Source of the DNA: Flavobacterium undicola
Lineage (GTDB): Bacteria; Bacteroidota; Bacteroidia; Flavobacteriales; Flavobacteriaceae
DNA: 64,000 bases
Assembly (NCBI RefSeq): GCF_009909155.2
Contig: NZ_JAAAPM020000009.1
Location: 62,001 to 126,000 of the forward strand
Direction: 5' to 3'
The notes under the pieces: generated by a model
The model's input: the letters and a program-made list of their open reading frames with translations, nothing else
What the model was told of the DNA's origin: nothing
Database searches by the model: none
Shown here: positions 51,909 to 62,648 of the stretch, piece by piece
How the letters are laid out: every line of letters starts with the position of its first letter
Numbering within the stretch: position 1 is the stretch's first letter
Translations under genes and position numbers: made by a program

Positions 51909-51924
51909 CTTTTTTGCTAAAATT

Positions 51925-54756
51925 ATGTTAGAAAAAGACAATACTATTGAAGTTCTTGGTGCACGCGTTCACAATCTAAAAAACATAGACATTTCGATTC
52001 CGAGGGAAAAACTGGTGGTTATTACCGGTCTTTCCGGCTCCGGAAAATCGTCTTTGGCATTCGACACTATTTATGCCGAAGGGCAACGTCGTTATGTGGA
52101 AACTTTTTCGGCTTATGCCCGACAATTTCTGGGCGGTTTAGAACGTCCTGATGTGGATAAAATTGACGGACTTTCGCCAGTAATTGCCATCGAACAAAAA
52201 ACGACCAGTAAAAGTCCTCGTTCTACCGTGGGGACTATTACCGAAATTTATGATTTCCTGCGATTGCTATATGCCCGTGGCGCCGATGCCTACAGCTACA
52301 ATACGGGAGAAAAAATGGTTTCTTATTCAGACGAGCAAATCAAAGACCTGATTATACAGGATTTCGCCAATAAACGCATCAATATCCTCGCTCCGGTAAT
52401 TAAAGCCAGAAAAGGACATTATGGTGAATTGTTCCAACAAATAACCAAACAAGGTTTTCTAAAAGTACGCGTCAATGGAGACATTCTGGATATCACGCCC
52501 GGAATGAAATTAGACCGTTATAAAACCCATGATATCGAAATTGTCGTAGACCGAATGCAGATTGAAGATACGGCTGACAATCAAAAACGATTATCTGAAA
52601 GCATTAATACTGCTATGCATCATGGCGAAAACGTATTGATGGTTTTAGATCAGGATACAAAGGAAGTACGTTATTTCAGTAGGAATTTAATGTGTCCAAG
52701 TACTGGTATATCCTACCAAAATCCGGAGCCTAATTTATTCTCGTTCAACTCGCCAAAAGGTGCCTGCGAACATTGCAACGGCTTGGGAACAGTCAATGAA
52801 ATCAATGTCAAGAAAATAATTCCAAATCCTAAATTATCCATCAAAGCGGGTGGTTTTGCACCATTAGGCGAATACAAATCATCTTGGATTTTCAAACAAT
52901 TGGAGATTATTGGAGAAAAATACGGTTTTAAAATCACCGATGCCATAGAGAAAATTCCAGCCGAAGCGATGGAAATGATTTTAAATGGCGGGAAAGAAAA
53001 ATTCACGATCAACTCTAAAGATTTGGGCGTTGCCCGAGATTATAAAATAGATTTTGAAGGTATTTCGCATTTTATCAAAAACCAACACGACGAAAGCGGT
53101 TCTACCACTATAAAACGTTGGGCAAAGGAATTCATGGATGAACTGGGATGCCCCGTTTGCGAAGGTTCCCGCTTGAAGAAGGAAGCGCTTTTTTTCAAAA
53201 TCAACGAGAAAAATATTAGTGAATTATGCAATTTAGATATTTCTGATTTAACAGCTTGGTTCCAAGATTTGAATATTCATTTATCTGATAAACAACGCCG
53301 CATTGCTACCGAAGTCATCAAAGAAATTAAGGATAGATTAAACTTTTTGATGAACGTAGGTTTGGATTATTTGGCTTTAAGCCGAAGCTCTAAATCGCTT
53401 TCTGGTGGTGAAGCGCAACGTATCCGACTGGCTACTCAAATTGGTTCGCAGCTCGTGGGTGTGCTTTATATTTTGGATGAACCAAGTATTGGTTTACATC
53501 AAAGAGACAACGAAAAACTGATTCATTCTTTGGAGCAATTACGTGATATTGGTAACTCAGTAATCGTAGTAGAACACGACAAAGACATGATTGAGCGAGC
53601 TGATTATGTAATTGATATTGGCCCAAAAGCGGGGAAATACGGAGGGGAAATTATCAGCAAAGGAACTCCTGCTGAAACATTGAAATCCAATACTATTACA
53701 GCTCAGTACCTCAATGGAAAAATGAAGTTCGAAATTCCGAAAAAACGTCGTGAGGGTAATGGAAAATCCTTGAAACTGAGTGGCGCTACAGGAAACAATC
53801 TAAAGAATGTTTCGATAGAAATTCCGCTTGGGAAAATGATTTGTGTGACTGGAGTTTCAGGAAGTGGAAAATCGACTTTAATCAACGAAACGCTGTACCC
53901 GATTTTAAACGCCTATTATTTCAACGGCGTAAAAAAACCACAGCAATACAAAAAAATTGAAGGACTCGAACATATTGATAAAGTGATTGATATTGACCAA
54001 AGTCCAATTGGTAGAACGCCTCGATCGAATCCGGCTACTTATACCGAAGTATTTACCGAAATCAGAAATCTGTTCACGATGACTTCCGAGAGCATGATTC
54101 GCGGTTACAAAGCTGGTCGTTTTAGTTTTAACGTAAAAGGAGGTCGTTGCGAAACCTGCCAGGGATCTGGAGTTCGAACGATAGAAATGAACTTTTTACC
54201 CGATGTGTATGTCGAATGCGAAAGCTGTCAGGGGAAGCGTTTTAACCGCGAAACACTTGAAATTCGATACAAAGGAAAATCCATTTCGGATGTGTTAGAC
54301 ATGACAATTGACGAAGCAGTTCCGTTTTTTGAGAATATTCCAAAAATCTATCGAAAAGTAAAAACCCTGCAAGATGTTGGTTTGGGTTATATCACCCTTG
54401 GACAACAAAGTACCACTCTTTCCGGAGGTGAGGCGCAACGCATCAAACTGGCGGGAGAATTATCTAAAAAAGATACTGGAAATACTTTTTACATCCTCGA
54501 CGAACCGACCACAGGATTGCATTTTGAGGACATTCGCGTATTTATGGAAGTAATTAATAAATTGGTCGATAAAGGCAATACCATCCTGATTATCGAACAC
54601 AATATGGACGTCATCAAACTTGCCGATTACATCATCGATATTGGTCCCGAAGGTGGAAAAGGCGGTGGAACCGTTGTTGCTAAAGGAACTCCAGAAGAAA
54701 TAATGAATAACAAGAAAAGTTATACCGCTAAGTTTTTGAAAAAAGAATTGGTTTAA
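51925..54756 (+). CDS. uvrA: Excinuclease ABC subunit A
   Basis: 943 residues. Two ABC ATPase halves: Walker [10 protein letters not shown] and GVSGSGKST; signatures [12 protein letters not shown] and [12 protein letters not shown]; Walker [13 protein letters not shown] and [12 protein letters not shown]. Zinc sites: [10 protein letters not shown] with CPVCEGSR, and CETCQGSGV with CESCQGKRF. UvrB-interaction region [19 protein letters not shown]. Full length. It recognises bulky DNA damage and loads UvrB in nucleotide excision repair, in the cytosol. Monocistronic with its own -7 element. Confidence 0.98.
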   Translation: MLEKDNTIEVLGARVHNLKNIDISIPREKLVVITGLSGSGKSSLAFDTIYAEGQRRYVETFSAYARQFLGGLERPDVDKIDGLSPVIAIEQKTTSKSPRSTVGTITEIYDFLRLLYARGADAYSYNTGEKMVSYSDEQIKDLIIQDFANKRINILAPVIKARKGHYGELFQQITKQGFLKVRVNGDILDITPGMKLDRYKTHDIEIVVDRMQIEDTADNQKRLSESINTAMHHGENVLMVLDQDTKEVRYFSRNLMCPSTGISYQNPEPNLFSFNSPKGACEHCNGLGTVNEINVKKIIPNPKLSIKAGGFAPLGEYKSSWIFKQLEIIGEKYGFKITDAIEKIPAEAMEMILNGGKEKFTINSKDLGVARDYKIDFEGISHFIKNQHDESGSTTIKRWAKEFMDELGCPVCEGSRLKKEALFFKINEKNISELCNLDISDLTAWFQDLNIHLSDKQRRIATEVIKEIKDRLNFLMNVGLDYLALSRSSKSLSGGEAQRIRLATQIGSQLVGVLYILDEPSIGLHQRDNEKLIHSLEQLRDIGNSVIVVEHDKDMIERADYVIDIGPKAGKYGGEIISKGTPAETLKSNTITAQYLNGKMKFEIPKKRREGNGKSLKLSGATGNNLKNVSIEIPLGKMICVTGVSGSGKSTLINETLYPILNAYYFNGVKKPQQYKKIEGLEHIDKVIDIDQSPIGRTPRSNPATYTEVFTEIRNLFTMTSESMIRGYKAGRFSFNVKGGRCETCQGSGVRTIEMNFLPDVYVECESCQGKRFNRETLEIRYKGKSISDVLDMTIDEAVPFFENIPKIYRKVKTLQDVGLGYITLGQQSTTLSGGEAQRIKLAGELSKKDTGNTFYILDEPTTGLHFEDIRVFMEVINKLVDKGNTILIIEHNMDVIKLADYIIDIGPEGGKGGGTVVAKGTPEEIMNNKKSYTAKFLKKELV

Positions 54757-54773
54757 TATTCTGAATGATATAA

Positions 54774-55070
54774 ACCGAACCTACAGCTCTTTATTATGAT
54801 TTCGTATCATTTGGATGGATTAAAATCCATCCCTACAAAATTAACCGAGCCTACGGCTCTTTGAAGTTAAAATCAATTAGCCTAGTTCGGTAAGATCGAA
54901 ACATTTTGTAAAAAACTAAAATTCATCTCTACAAAATCAACCGAGTCTACGGCTCTTTGATGTTGAAATCAATTAGCCTAGTTCCGTAGGAACGAAACAT
55001 TTTATAGGAACGGATTTTAATCCGTTTTAAAAACACACCACAATCTAATATGAAGTTCCGTAGGAACGAT
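54774..55070. repeat. Cluster of flavobacterial intergenic repeats after uvrA
   Basis: The 474-bp gap 54757-55230 has no gene. It has two 68-bp direct copies at 54843-54910 and 54939-55006, each with CTACGGCTCTTTGA, AATCAATTAGCCTAGTTC and GAAACATTTT, about 60 of 68 positions equal. A partial copy is at 54774-54793. A hairpin GGATGGATTAAAATCCATCC is at 54813-54832, GGAACGGATTTTAATCCGTT at 55007-55026, and TTCCGTAGGAACG occurs at 54982 and 55056. Confidence 0.7.
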
Positions 55071-55230
55071 TCATATAAATAAAAACAGTTTAAAAATCTG
55101 ACTCAAATCTTTGTCAAAATTTTGAAATAATATTTTTATATATTCGATTTTAAATTTGATAATACAATGTATATCAAACGGTAAGAACAATACATTCAAC
55201 CAACCCATTTAACCAAAAATTATTTTAACC

Positions 55231-56118
55231 ATGAACAAAATTAAATCCTCATTATTATTCCTCATTCTTTTACAAAGCATTTTGGTTTTAAGTCAAATAC
55301 CTAAAGAAATTCCTTTATATCCAAACGGAATAAAAGACAATCCAATTGTACATGAGCAAAAAGAAAACTTTGTCGATTCGATTGCAAAACCGGGTTCTCT
55401 ATCACAAAAAAATCGTGTTTTCAGCAATATATCCGAACCAACATACATGATTTTCCCTGCAGCCGAAGCAAACAACAAACACATAGCGACAATCATTTTC
55501 CCAGGCGGTGGTTTTGTCACTAATTGGGTCGATAAAGAAGGAACTGATTTAGCATTATGGCTTTCCAGTCAAGGAATTACTTGTATGGTTGTGAAGTATC
55601 GAACGAACACAAAAGACAAGAATGGGAAATTTGAAATACCAATGGAAACAACCTATTTCAATGCACTTTATAGTGATGTTAGTGCAAGTATCATGAACAT
55701 GATTGGACTGGCGGACAAATTAAAATTTGATAAAGACAAAGTAGGAATACTCGGTTTTTCGGCTGGGGGTTATATAGCTGAGCAATTGACATTCAAAACT
55801 AATAGTGATAAATCAGGATGGAAACCTGCTTTTGTGGGCTTAATTTATGCAGGAGATAAAATAAAATACTTAGAAAGTGTTAAGGACAAAAGTACTTTAC
55901 CTCCATTTTTTATGGCTATAGCCAGAGATGATAAAAAATGGACTTTAAAACGAGCACTTCCGTTTTTGTCGGCTGTTGTAGCCGAAGTTGATAAATCTGA
56001 ATTACATATTTACTCTAAAGGGGATCATGGATTTGGATTAGCTTACAATGAAGGACATTCAGTAGCATTATGGAAAAACAGCTTTAATAACTGGCTATTA
56101 GATATTTATAAAAAATAA
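55231..56118 (+). CDS. Exported α/β-hydrolase (esterase)
   Basis: 295 residues. Signal peptide MNKIKSSLLFLILLQSILVL. α/β-Hydrolase fold with oxyanion motif FPGGGFVTNW, nucleophile elbow GFSAGGY, an acid around ARDDKKW, and catalytic His in KGDHGFGL. It resembles acetyl-xylan esterase-like lipases found in polysaccharide loci, but no such locus adjoins it. Followed by a terminator. Confidence 0.88.
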   Translation: MNKIKSSLLFLILLQSILVLSQIPKEIPLYPNGIKDNPIVHEQKENFVDSIAKPGSLSQKNRVFSNISEPTYMIFPAAEANNKHIATIIFPGGGFVTNWVDKEGTDLALWLSSQGITCMVVKYRTNTKDKNGKFEIPMETTYFNALYSDVSASIMNMIGLADKLKFDKDKVGILGFSAGGYIAEQLTFKTNSDKSGWKPAFVGLIYAGDKIKYLESVKDKSTLPPFFMAIARDDKKWTLKRALPFLSAVVAEVDKSELHIYSKGDHGFGLAYNEGHSVALWKNSFNNWLLDIYKK

Positions 56119-56140
56119 ATAAAATTCAAACTAAAAAAGC

Positions 56141-56179
56141 AGTGGCTAATAAATTGGGAAATCCTTTTTATTAGCCACT
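56141..56179 (+). terminator. Hairpin terminator after the esterase
   Basis: A 13-bp stem AGTGGCTAATAAA / TTTATTAGCCACT with a 13-base loop is followed by TTTTAT. Confidence 0.85.
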
Positions 56180-56320
56180 TTTATCATTTTTCAGGGAAAA
56201 TATACAGCTGTTTTATGCGTTTTGTACGCAAAAAATCTTACTTTAGTAACAAGTCACCCTAACACCGTTAGAAGCGAATATAAGGTCCAAATAAAAAATA
56301 GTACTAAAACGTATAAGAAG

Positions 56321-57049
56321 ATGAGACTAGAAGATTTCGACAATGATGAAGAAAAAATAATCCAAGACAGACTGAAACAAAAAACATGGAATGAAATTCG
56401 AACCAATGACAGTTGGGCGATTTTTAAAATCATGTCAGAGTTTGTTAATGGATATGAAAACATGGGACGTATTGGTCCTTGTGTTTCTATTTTTGGATCA
56501 GCACGTACCAAACCAGAAGACAAATTCTATCAATTGGCTGAAAAAATTGCTTATAAAATCAGCAAAGCCGGTTATGGTGTTATCACAGGCGGCGGACCTG
56601 GAATTATGGAAGCGGGAAATAAAGGAGCACATTTGGGCGGAGGGATTTCTGTGGGTCTAAACATCGAATTGCCTTTTGAGCAGCATTTCAACCCTTACAT
56701 TGACCATGATAAAAACTTAAATTTCGACTACTTTTTTGTTCGAAAAGTAATGTTTGTAAAATACTCCCAAGGTTTTGTGGTGATGCCTGGAGGTTTTGGA
56801 ACGTTAGACGAAATGTTTGAAGCTATCACTTTAATTCAAACCAAAAAAATTGCGCGTTTCCCCATTATACTGGTCGGAAGTAGTTATTGGTCTGGATTAA
56901 TTGATTGGATTAAAACCGTTTTGGTAGAACAAGAACAAACTGTAAGTCCTGATGATTTACGTTTAATCAAAATTGTTGATAACGAAGATGAAGTTGTCGA
57001 AGTATTAGATAATTTCTATAAAAAGTACACTTTAAAACCCAACTTTTAA
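56321..57049 (+). CDS. LOG-family (TIGR00730) protein
   Basis: 242 residues from ATG 56321 (MRLEDFDNDEEKIIQD); a TTG at 56222 is open but unsupported. Rossmann-like core with VSIFGSARTKPEDKFYQLAE, GVITGGGPGIMEAGNKGAHL and the family signature PGGFGTLDEMFEAITLIQTK. This group releases cytokinin-type nucleobases from nucleoside monophosphates in some bacteria and plants; the bacterial role is often nucleotide hydrolysis. Activity here is not proven. A short terminator follows. Confidence 0.92.
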   Translation: MRLEDFDNDEEKIIQDRLKQKTWNEIRTNDSWAIFKIMSEFVNGYENMGRIGPCVSIFGSARTKPEDKFYQLAEKIAYKISKAGYGVITGGGPGIMEAGNKGAHLGGGISVGLNIELPFEQHFNPYIDHDKNLNFDYFFVRKVMFVKYSQGFVVMPGGFGTLDEMFEAITLIQTKKIARFPIILVGSSYWSGLIDWIKTVLVEQEQTVSPDDLRLIKIVDNEDEVVEVLDNFYKKYTLKPNF

Positions 57050-57050
57050 G

Positions 57051-57070
57051 AAGCTGTTTTTTTACAGCTT
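57051..57070 (+). terminator. Short hairpin terminator after the LOG gene
   Basis: AAGCTGT / ACAGCTT with a 6-base loop, then eight T, directly after the stop codon. Confidence 0.75.
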
Positions 57071-57112
57071 TTTTTTATTTTATTAACCTTCATAAAATAA
57101 AAAAAATGTATC

Positions 57113-59974
57113 TTGAATTGCTATTTAAACCCCAAATTACCATTGAATACTATTATTAAAATTTCACTCTCGCTTGTTGTTGTTTTTACTTCAATAAATA
57201 GCAGTTTTGCGCAACATCGCAATCAGCTTTTTGTGGACGTAGATACCGAAACGCATGTCCTGAACATCAAGCAAGAAATTGATTATTTTAATACTTCTAC
57301 TGATAGTATTTCGGAAATTGTTCTGAACGATTGGAACAACGCCTATTCAAATGTCAAAACACCTTTAGCAGTGCGGTTTTCGGACGAATTTTATCGCGGC
57401 TTTCATTTGGCAAAAGAAGAAGAAAGAGGGAAAACGTCAAACATCAACATTGCCAGCAAAGAATATTTTTTTATCCCATGGGAAAGAACCGATAAAGATC
57501 CTGATCTTGTTGTAGTGAAACTGCCTAAAAAACTAGCTTCAAATCAAACAATTAATCTTCAACTTAGTTATACTGTAAAAATTCCGAGTAGTAAGTTTAC
57601 TAAATTTGGTTATGATGACTTTGGTAATATGAATCTAAAAAATTGGTTCCTTACCCCTGCCCGCTATGAAAGCCATGCATTTGTAAAATACAATAACGAA
57701 AATTTAGATGATATAGCCAATGCCATTTCTGATATTGATATTGAAATGAAAGTTGCTAATGGATTTGAAATTAATACTGATTTAGATACTTCCGAAGAAA
57801 TCAACAATGACGACTATTCTATTTATAAATTAAACGGAAAAAACAGAGTGAATTTTAGTCTTTTTATCGAACCTAAATCTAGTTTTACAAACTTTAAAAG
57901 CGAAAGTTTCGAAGTAATAACTAATTTAGATGGAGAAAAAGTAACTCCTATGGCTCAAGCTGAAGCTATTGACTGCGTGGTTCGCTTTGTAAAAAACTTA
58001 GTAGGTGAATATCCTTTTAAAAAAATTGTGATTTCTCAAACGGATTACGAAAAAAATCCTTTTTATGGTCTCAATCAATTGCCGTCATTTATTAGACCTT
58101 TTACAGATGAATTTACATACGAGTTAAAATTCTTAAAAACCTATCTTAACGTTTATCTTAACAATACTCTTTTTATTGATAATCGAAAAGAAAGTTGGGT
58201 TCATGATGGTATTCAAATATACGCCATGATGAAATATATCGAGCAAAATTACCCTAACACCAAAATGATGGGTAATGTTTCTTCTTTCAAATTATTAAAA
58301 AGCTTCAATTTAACTAATTTAGATTTTAACGAACAATACAGCTATTTTTATATGTTAATGGCTCGCAAAAATTTAGACCAAGCCCTGGGAGCTCCTAAAA
58401 ATACTTTAATTAAATTTAACGAACAAATTGCCAGTAAATACCGCGCTGGTTTAAGTTTACGTTTCTTGGATAATTATATTGAAAACCAAGCCGTAGCTAA
58501 AAGCATTCATGATTTTTATAGCGACAATAGAGCCAAACAAACAACAGCAATCGATTTTGAGAACAATCTGAAAGGACAAACTGAGAAAGACATCAATTGG
58601 TTTTTCAAAACGGTAATCTATTCCAGAGATCTTATCGATTATAAATTTAGTAATGTTGCTAAAACCAATGATAGTGTCTATTTTACATTAAAAAACAAAA
58701 CAGGAATTAATGTTCCCGTTCCTGTTTACGGTATAAACAAAGGAGAAATTGTGTTTAAAAAATGGCTGGAGCCAACGATAAACGATAGTATTTTTAGTGT
58801 CGAAAGAAATAATGCCAGCAAGATTGTTTTGAATTATAAAAATGAAGTACCTGAATATAATCTCAGAAACAACTGGAAATCATTAAAACGATTTTTCCCT
58901 AACAACCGCCCTATAAAATTTGTATTTATGAAGGATTTAGAAGATCCTTATTACAATCAAATTTTATATGTTCCTACATTAGAATACAACTTATATGATG
59001 GATTTATTTCAGGTATGCGTCTTCACAACAAAACAATATTAGACAAACCTTTCATTTTTGATATTAACCCAGCCTACTCAACCAATGCTAAAACGTTTTC
59101 TGGTTCTGGTTCTTTCACTATTAATCAAAATTACAGAAATAGCAGATTATACAATGTAAAATATGCTATGTCAGGATCTTATTTTCATTATGCTCCCGAT
59201 GCAGCTTATACAAAACTAACTCCAAACGTACAGATAAAAATCAGAGAAGACGATTTTAGAGACAATAGAAAACAACTAATTTCTTTTCGTCAAATATTAG
59301 TTAATCGTGAAAAAAGCGCCATAATTACTGATAATGCAACCGAAAACTATTCTGTTTTTAACGCCAAATATTTCAATACAAAAACAGAAGTTACTAAACA
59401 TTTCAATTTGATGGGTGATATTCAATTTTCTGATAAATTTGGAAAAATTGCTGGCCAAATTGAATATAGAAAACTCTTTGAAGATAACCGTCAAATCAAT
59501 TTACGCTTTTATGCAGGGAGTTTTTTGTACAAGAACAGCAGTTCTGATTTTTTCAGCTTTGCTTTGGATCGACCTAGTGATTATTTATTTGATTATGGCT
59601 ACTATGGCCGGTCAGAAAGCACTGGTTTTTATAGCCAACAATTGATTATAGCCGAAGGAGGATTTAAATCTAAATTAAAAAATCCTTTTGCAAATCAATG
59701 GATTAGCACCATAAATACAGGCTATACTATTTGGAATTGGATCGAAATGTACGGCGATGTGGGAGTCTTAAAAAACAGATATCAAAATCCAAATTTTGTT
59801 TTCGATAGCGGTATTCGCCTGAACTTAGTTACCGATTATTTTGAGCTGTATCTACCCGTTTATTCCTCTAATGGATGGGAAATAAGTCAGAATAAATACA
59901 ATGAAAAAATCCGATTTATCATTGCATTTTCGCCTAAAATACTTGTCAATTTATTTAATCGAAAATGGTTCTAA
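57113..59974 (+). CDS. M1-peptidase-like N-terminal region fused to a predicted outer-membrane β-barrel, zinc motif absent
   Basis: 953 residues if started at TTG 57113. There is no in-frame ATG before the signal peptide (NTIIKISLSLVVVFTSINSS); TTG 57143 is the other candidate. The first ~500 residues look like an aminopeptidase M1 fold (FFIPWERTDKDPDLVVVKLP, PFYGLNQLPSFIRPFTDEF, SWVHDGIQIYAMMKYIEQ) and the usual HExxH zinc motif is missing. The last ~350 residues are β-strand-rich with periodic aromatic residues and end LVNLFNRKWF, a β-barrel type terminal Phe. So it is probably a non-catalytic surface or outer-membrane protein. Related full-length proteins exist in Bacteroidota to my knowledge, without known function. 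Confidence 0.75.
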   Translation: MNCYLNPKLPLNTIIKISLSLVVVFTSINSSFAQHRNQLFVDVDTETHVLNIKQEIDYFNTSTDSISEIVLNDWNNAYSNVKTPLAVRFSDEFYRGFHLAKEEERGKTSNINIASKEYFFIPWERTDKDPDLVVVKLPKKLASNQTINLQLSYTVKIPSSKFTKFGYDDFGNMNLKNWFLTPARYESHAFVKYNNENLDDIANAISDIDIEMKVANGFEINTDLDTSEEINNDDYSIYKLNGKNRVNFSLFIEPKSSFTNFKSESFEVITNLDGEKVTPMAQAEAIDCVVRFVKNLVGEYPFKKIVISQTDYEKNPFYGLNQLPSFIRPFTDEFTYELKFLKTYLNVYLNNTLFIDNRKESWVHDGIQIYAMMKYIEQNYPNTKMMGNVSSFKLLKSFNLTNLDFNEQYSYFYMLMARKNLDQALGAPKNTLIKFNEQIASKYRAGLSLRFLDNYIENQAVAKSIHDFYSDNRAKQTTAIDFENNLKGQTEKDINWFFKTVIYSRDLIDYKFSNVAKTNDSVYFTLKNKTGINVPVPVYGINKGEIVFKKWLEPTINDSIFSVERNNASKIVLNYKNEVPEYNLRNNWKSLKRFFPNNRPIKFVFMKDLEDPYYNQILYVPTLEYNLYDGFISGMRLHNKTILDKPFIFDINPAYSTNAKTFSGSGSFTINQNYRNSRLYNVKYAMSGSYFHYAPDAAYTKLTPNVQIKIREDDFRDNRKQLISFRQILVNREKSAIITDNATENYSVFNAKYFNTKTEVTKHFNLMGDIQFSDKFGKIAGQIEYRKLFEDNRQINLRFYAGSFLYKNSSSDFFSFALDRPSDYLFDYGYYGRSESTGFYSQQLIIAEGGFKSKLKNPFANQWISTINTGYTIWNWIEMYGDVGVLKNRYQNPNFVFDSGIRLNLVTDYFELYLPVYSSNGWEISQNKYNEKIRFIIAFSPKILVNLFNRKWF

Positions 59975-60125
59975 ACAAATAACTTAAAATATTGAATTGC
60001 ACAATAACCAAATATTTGCAGTAAAAATTATTTTTCATCAAAAAAACAAGTTTTTTTTTGACGAAAAACATCAATTTATATCTGGTTTTTCTTTTATTCG
60101 ATTATGATAATAGCCAGTTTTTAAG

Positions 60126-60133
60126 TAAATTTG
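60126..60133 (+). promoter_or_regulatory. Candidate -7 element TAAATTTG
   Basis: It lies 4 bp before an ATG at 60138 and 25 bp before the ATG at 60159. If it is used, transcription starts about at the first ATG, which supports the second as the real start. Confidence 0.5.
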
Positions 60134-60158
60134 CGGCATGAATTATAATCTTTCAATT

Positions 60159-62567
60159 ATGTTAAAAGAAAAAAACAATACTACATTGACTTTTGAGGAT
60201 TTCAAGACTGAAGTATTGAATGATTATAAGATAGCCGCAACAAGTCGAGAATGCAGTCTTGTAGGGCGCAGAGAAGTATTGACAGGTAAAGCAAAATTTG
60301 GGATTTTTGGAGATGGAAAAGAAGTGCCGCAAATAGCAATGGCAAAATTTTTCAAGAATGGAGATTTTCGCTCAGGTTATTACCGTGATCAAACTTTTAT
60401 GATGGCTATTGGCGAATTTACAATAGCAAATTTCTTTGCTGGATTATACGGTAACACTGATATCAAACAAGAACCCATGTCAGCTGGAAGACAAATGGGA
60501 GGACATTTTGTTACACATAGTTTAAATGAAGATGGAAGTTGGAAAAACCTAACAAAGCAAAAAAACTCTAGTTCAGATATATCACCTACAGCAGCTCAAA
60601 TGCCGCGCCTACTAGGTTTAGCACAAGCATCTAAATTTTATCGCAAAATAAATAATATCCCTAATCAAAGAAATTTCTCTAACGATGGAGACGAAATTGC
60701 TTGGGGAACAATTGGTAATGCCAGTACATCTGAAGGTGTTTTTTTTGAAACCATAAACGCTGCCGGAGTATTACAAGTACCAATGCTAATTAGTGTTTGG
60801 GATGATGAATACGGTATTTCGGTACATGCAAAACACCAAACTACTAAAGAAAATATTTCTGAAATTCTATCTGGTTTTCAACGCGATAAAAACAATGAAG
60901 GAATTGAAATCTTAACAGTAAAAGGCTGGGATTATTCTGATTTGATTTCGACCTATGAAAAAGCCTCGACAATTGCTCGAGAAAAACATATCCCTGTTTT
61001 AGTTCACGTAACAGAGCTAACACAACCTCAAGGACATTCAAGTTCAGGCTCTCACGAGAGATACAAAAGTACCGAACGTCTTAATTGGGAAAAAGAATTC
61101 GACTGCCTTAGACAGATGCGATTATGGATGATTGCCATAAACATTGCTTCTTCCGAAGAACTTGCTGAGATTGACGATGCTATAAGAAAAGAAGTTTTAG
61201 AAGGTAAAAAAGCTGCTTGGAATTCGTTTATAACTCCCATTGCTAAAGAAAAAGACGAACTCGTTAGCTTATTGCAAAAATTAGCTACTTCAAGCAAAAA
61301 TAAAGATCAAATTCTGAGACTTTCAAATACTCTAAAAGCAATTAAAGATCCTTTAAAAAAGGAAATCCTTGTTGCAGCTAGAAAATCGTTACGCTTAGTT
61401 GTAAACGAAGCTGTTGCTGCTGAATTGTCTCTTTGGATACAAAATTATACCCAAAAGAATCAAGCTACTTTTAGCAGCAATCTTTATTCGGAATCAAAAA
61501 ACGATGTCTTTTCTGTTAAAGAAGTCGCTCCTACTTATCCTATAGACGCCAGAAAAGATACTGACGGAAGAATGATTATCCGTGATAACTTTGATGCCTT
61601 ATTTGCCAAATATCCTGAAGTCCTCATTTTTGGTGAAGATTCTGGAAATATTGGTGATGTAAACCAAGGTTTAGAAGGAATGCAGGAAAAATATGGAGAA
61701 ACCCGTGTTGCCGATGTAGGCATTCGTGAAGCAACCATAATTGGTCAAGGAATAGGTCTTGCCTTAAGAGGACTACGCCCTATAGCCGAAATTCAATACC
61801 TTGATTACTTACTTTATGCTATACAAATTCTAAGCGACGATTTAGCTTCATTACAATATCGAACAGTAGGAAAGCAAAAAGCACCATTAATCATCAGAAC
61901 ACGTGGACATCGTCTGGAAGGTATTTGGCATTCTGGTTCTCCTATGGGAATGATTATTAACGCTATTAGAGGAATTCATGTTTTGGTACCTAGAAACATG
62001 ACTAAAGCTGCTGGTTTTTATAATAGTTTGTTAGAATGTGATGAACCGGCCTTAGTTGTCGAATGTTTGAATGGCTATCGTTTGAAAGAAAAAATGCCTT
62101 TGAACTATGGTGAATTTAAAACCCCTATAGGTGTTGTAGAAACCATAAAAGAAGGTGCTGATATCACTCTTGTTTCTTACGGCTCTACACTTAGATTAGT
62201 AGAACAAGCTGCAAAAGAATTATTGGAAGTTGGTATTGATTGCGAAATAATTGATATTCAATCCCTCCTCCCATTTGACATTAATCAAGATATAGCTAAA
62301 AGTATCGAAAAAACCAATCGCCTTTTAGTAATCGACGAGGATGTACCAGGTGGAGCTTCTGCTTATATTTTACAACAAATTATTGAGCAACAAGACGCTT
62401 ATAAATTTTTAGATAGCAAACCACAAACCTTATCAGCTAAGGAACACCGACCTTCTTATGGAACGGATGGTGATTATTTTTCAAAACCTTCTATCGAAGA
62501 TATTTACGAAAAAGTATATAGTATTTTTTCTGAGGTTAATCCGGCTAAATATCCAAAACTGTACTAA
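60159..62567 (+). CDS. 2-Oxoacid dehydrogenase E1 component, fused α and β subunits
   Basis: 802 residues from ATG 60159 (MLKEKNNTTLTFEDFK); ATG 60138 would add seven residues. α half (about 1-330): GRREVLTGKAKFGIFGDGKE, RDQTFMMAIGEFTIANFFAG, GTIGNASTSEGVFFETINAA with the thiamine diphosphate pocket. β half (about 440-800): FGEDSGNIGDVNQGLEGM, RVADVGIREATIIGQGIGLA, QYLDYLLYAIQILSDDLASL, RTRGHRLEGIWHSGSPMGM, VIDEDVPGGASAYI. This is the fused form found in Bacteroidota, likely for branched-chain or pyruvate-type oxoacids. The E2 partner is not adjacent. It ends at a terminator. Confidence 0.93.
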   Translation: MLKEKNNTTLTFEDFKTEVLNDYKIAATSRECSLVGRREVLTGKAKFGIFGDGKEVPQIAMAKFFKNGDFRSGYYRDQTFMMAIGEFTIANFFAGLYGNTDIKQEPMSAGRQMGGHFVTHSLNEDGSWKNLTKQKNSSSDISPTAAQMPRLLGLAQASKFYRKINNIPNQRNFSNDGDEIAWGTIGNASTSEGVFFETINAAGVLQVPMLISVWDDEYGISVHAKHQTTKENISEILSGFQRDKNNEGIEILTVKGWDYSDLISTYEKASTIAREKHIPVLVHVTELTQPQGHSSSGSHERYKSTERLNWEKEFDCLRQMRLWMIAINIASSEELAEIDDAIRKEVLEGKKAAWNSFITPIAKEKDELVSLLQKLATSSKNKDQILRLSNTLKAIKDPLKKEILVAARKSLRLVVNEAVAAELSLWIQNYTQKNQATFSSNLYSESKNDVFSVKEVAPTYPIDARKDTDGRMIIRDNFDALFAKYPEVLIFGEDSGNIGDVNQGLEGMQEKYGETRVADVGIREATIIGQGIGLALRGLRPIAEIQYLDYLLYAIQILSDDLASLQYRTVGKQKAPLIIRTRGHRLEGIWHSGSPMGMIINAIRGIHVLVPRNMTKAAGFYNSLLECDEPALVVECLNGYRLKEKMPLNYGEFKTPIGVVETIKEGADITLVSYGSTLRLVEQAAKELLEVGIDCEIIDIQSLLPFDINQDIAKSIEKTNRLLVIDEDVPGGASAYILQQIIEQQDAYKFLDSKPQTLSAKEHRPSYGTDGDYFSKPSIEDIYEKVYSIFSEVNPAKYPKLY

Positions 62568-62615
62568 AAAAAAATCCCATCTCGTTTTTAGACAAGATGG
62601 AATTATTATAATCAC

Positions 62616-62645
62616 AAAAAAGTCCCGAATTATCGGGACTTTTTT
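62616..62645. terminator. Bidirectional hairpin terminator
   Basis: A 13-bp stem AAAAAAGTCCCGA / TCGGGACTTTTTT with a 4-base loop. A weaker CCATCTCG/AAGATGG hairpin lies before it (62578-62600). Confidence 0.92.
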
Positions 62646-62648
62646 TAT

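Noticed and set aside
56222..56320. TTG start for the LOG-family gene
   Set aside because: It adds 33 residues that are not part of the family; ATG 56321 fits.
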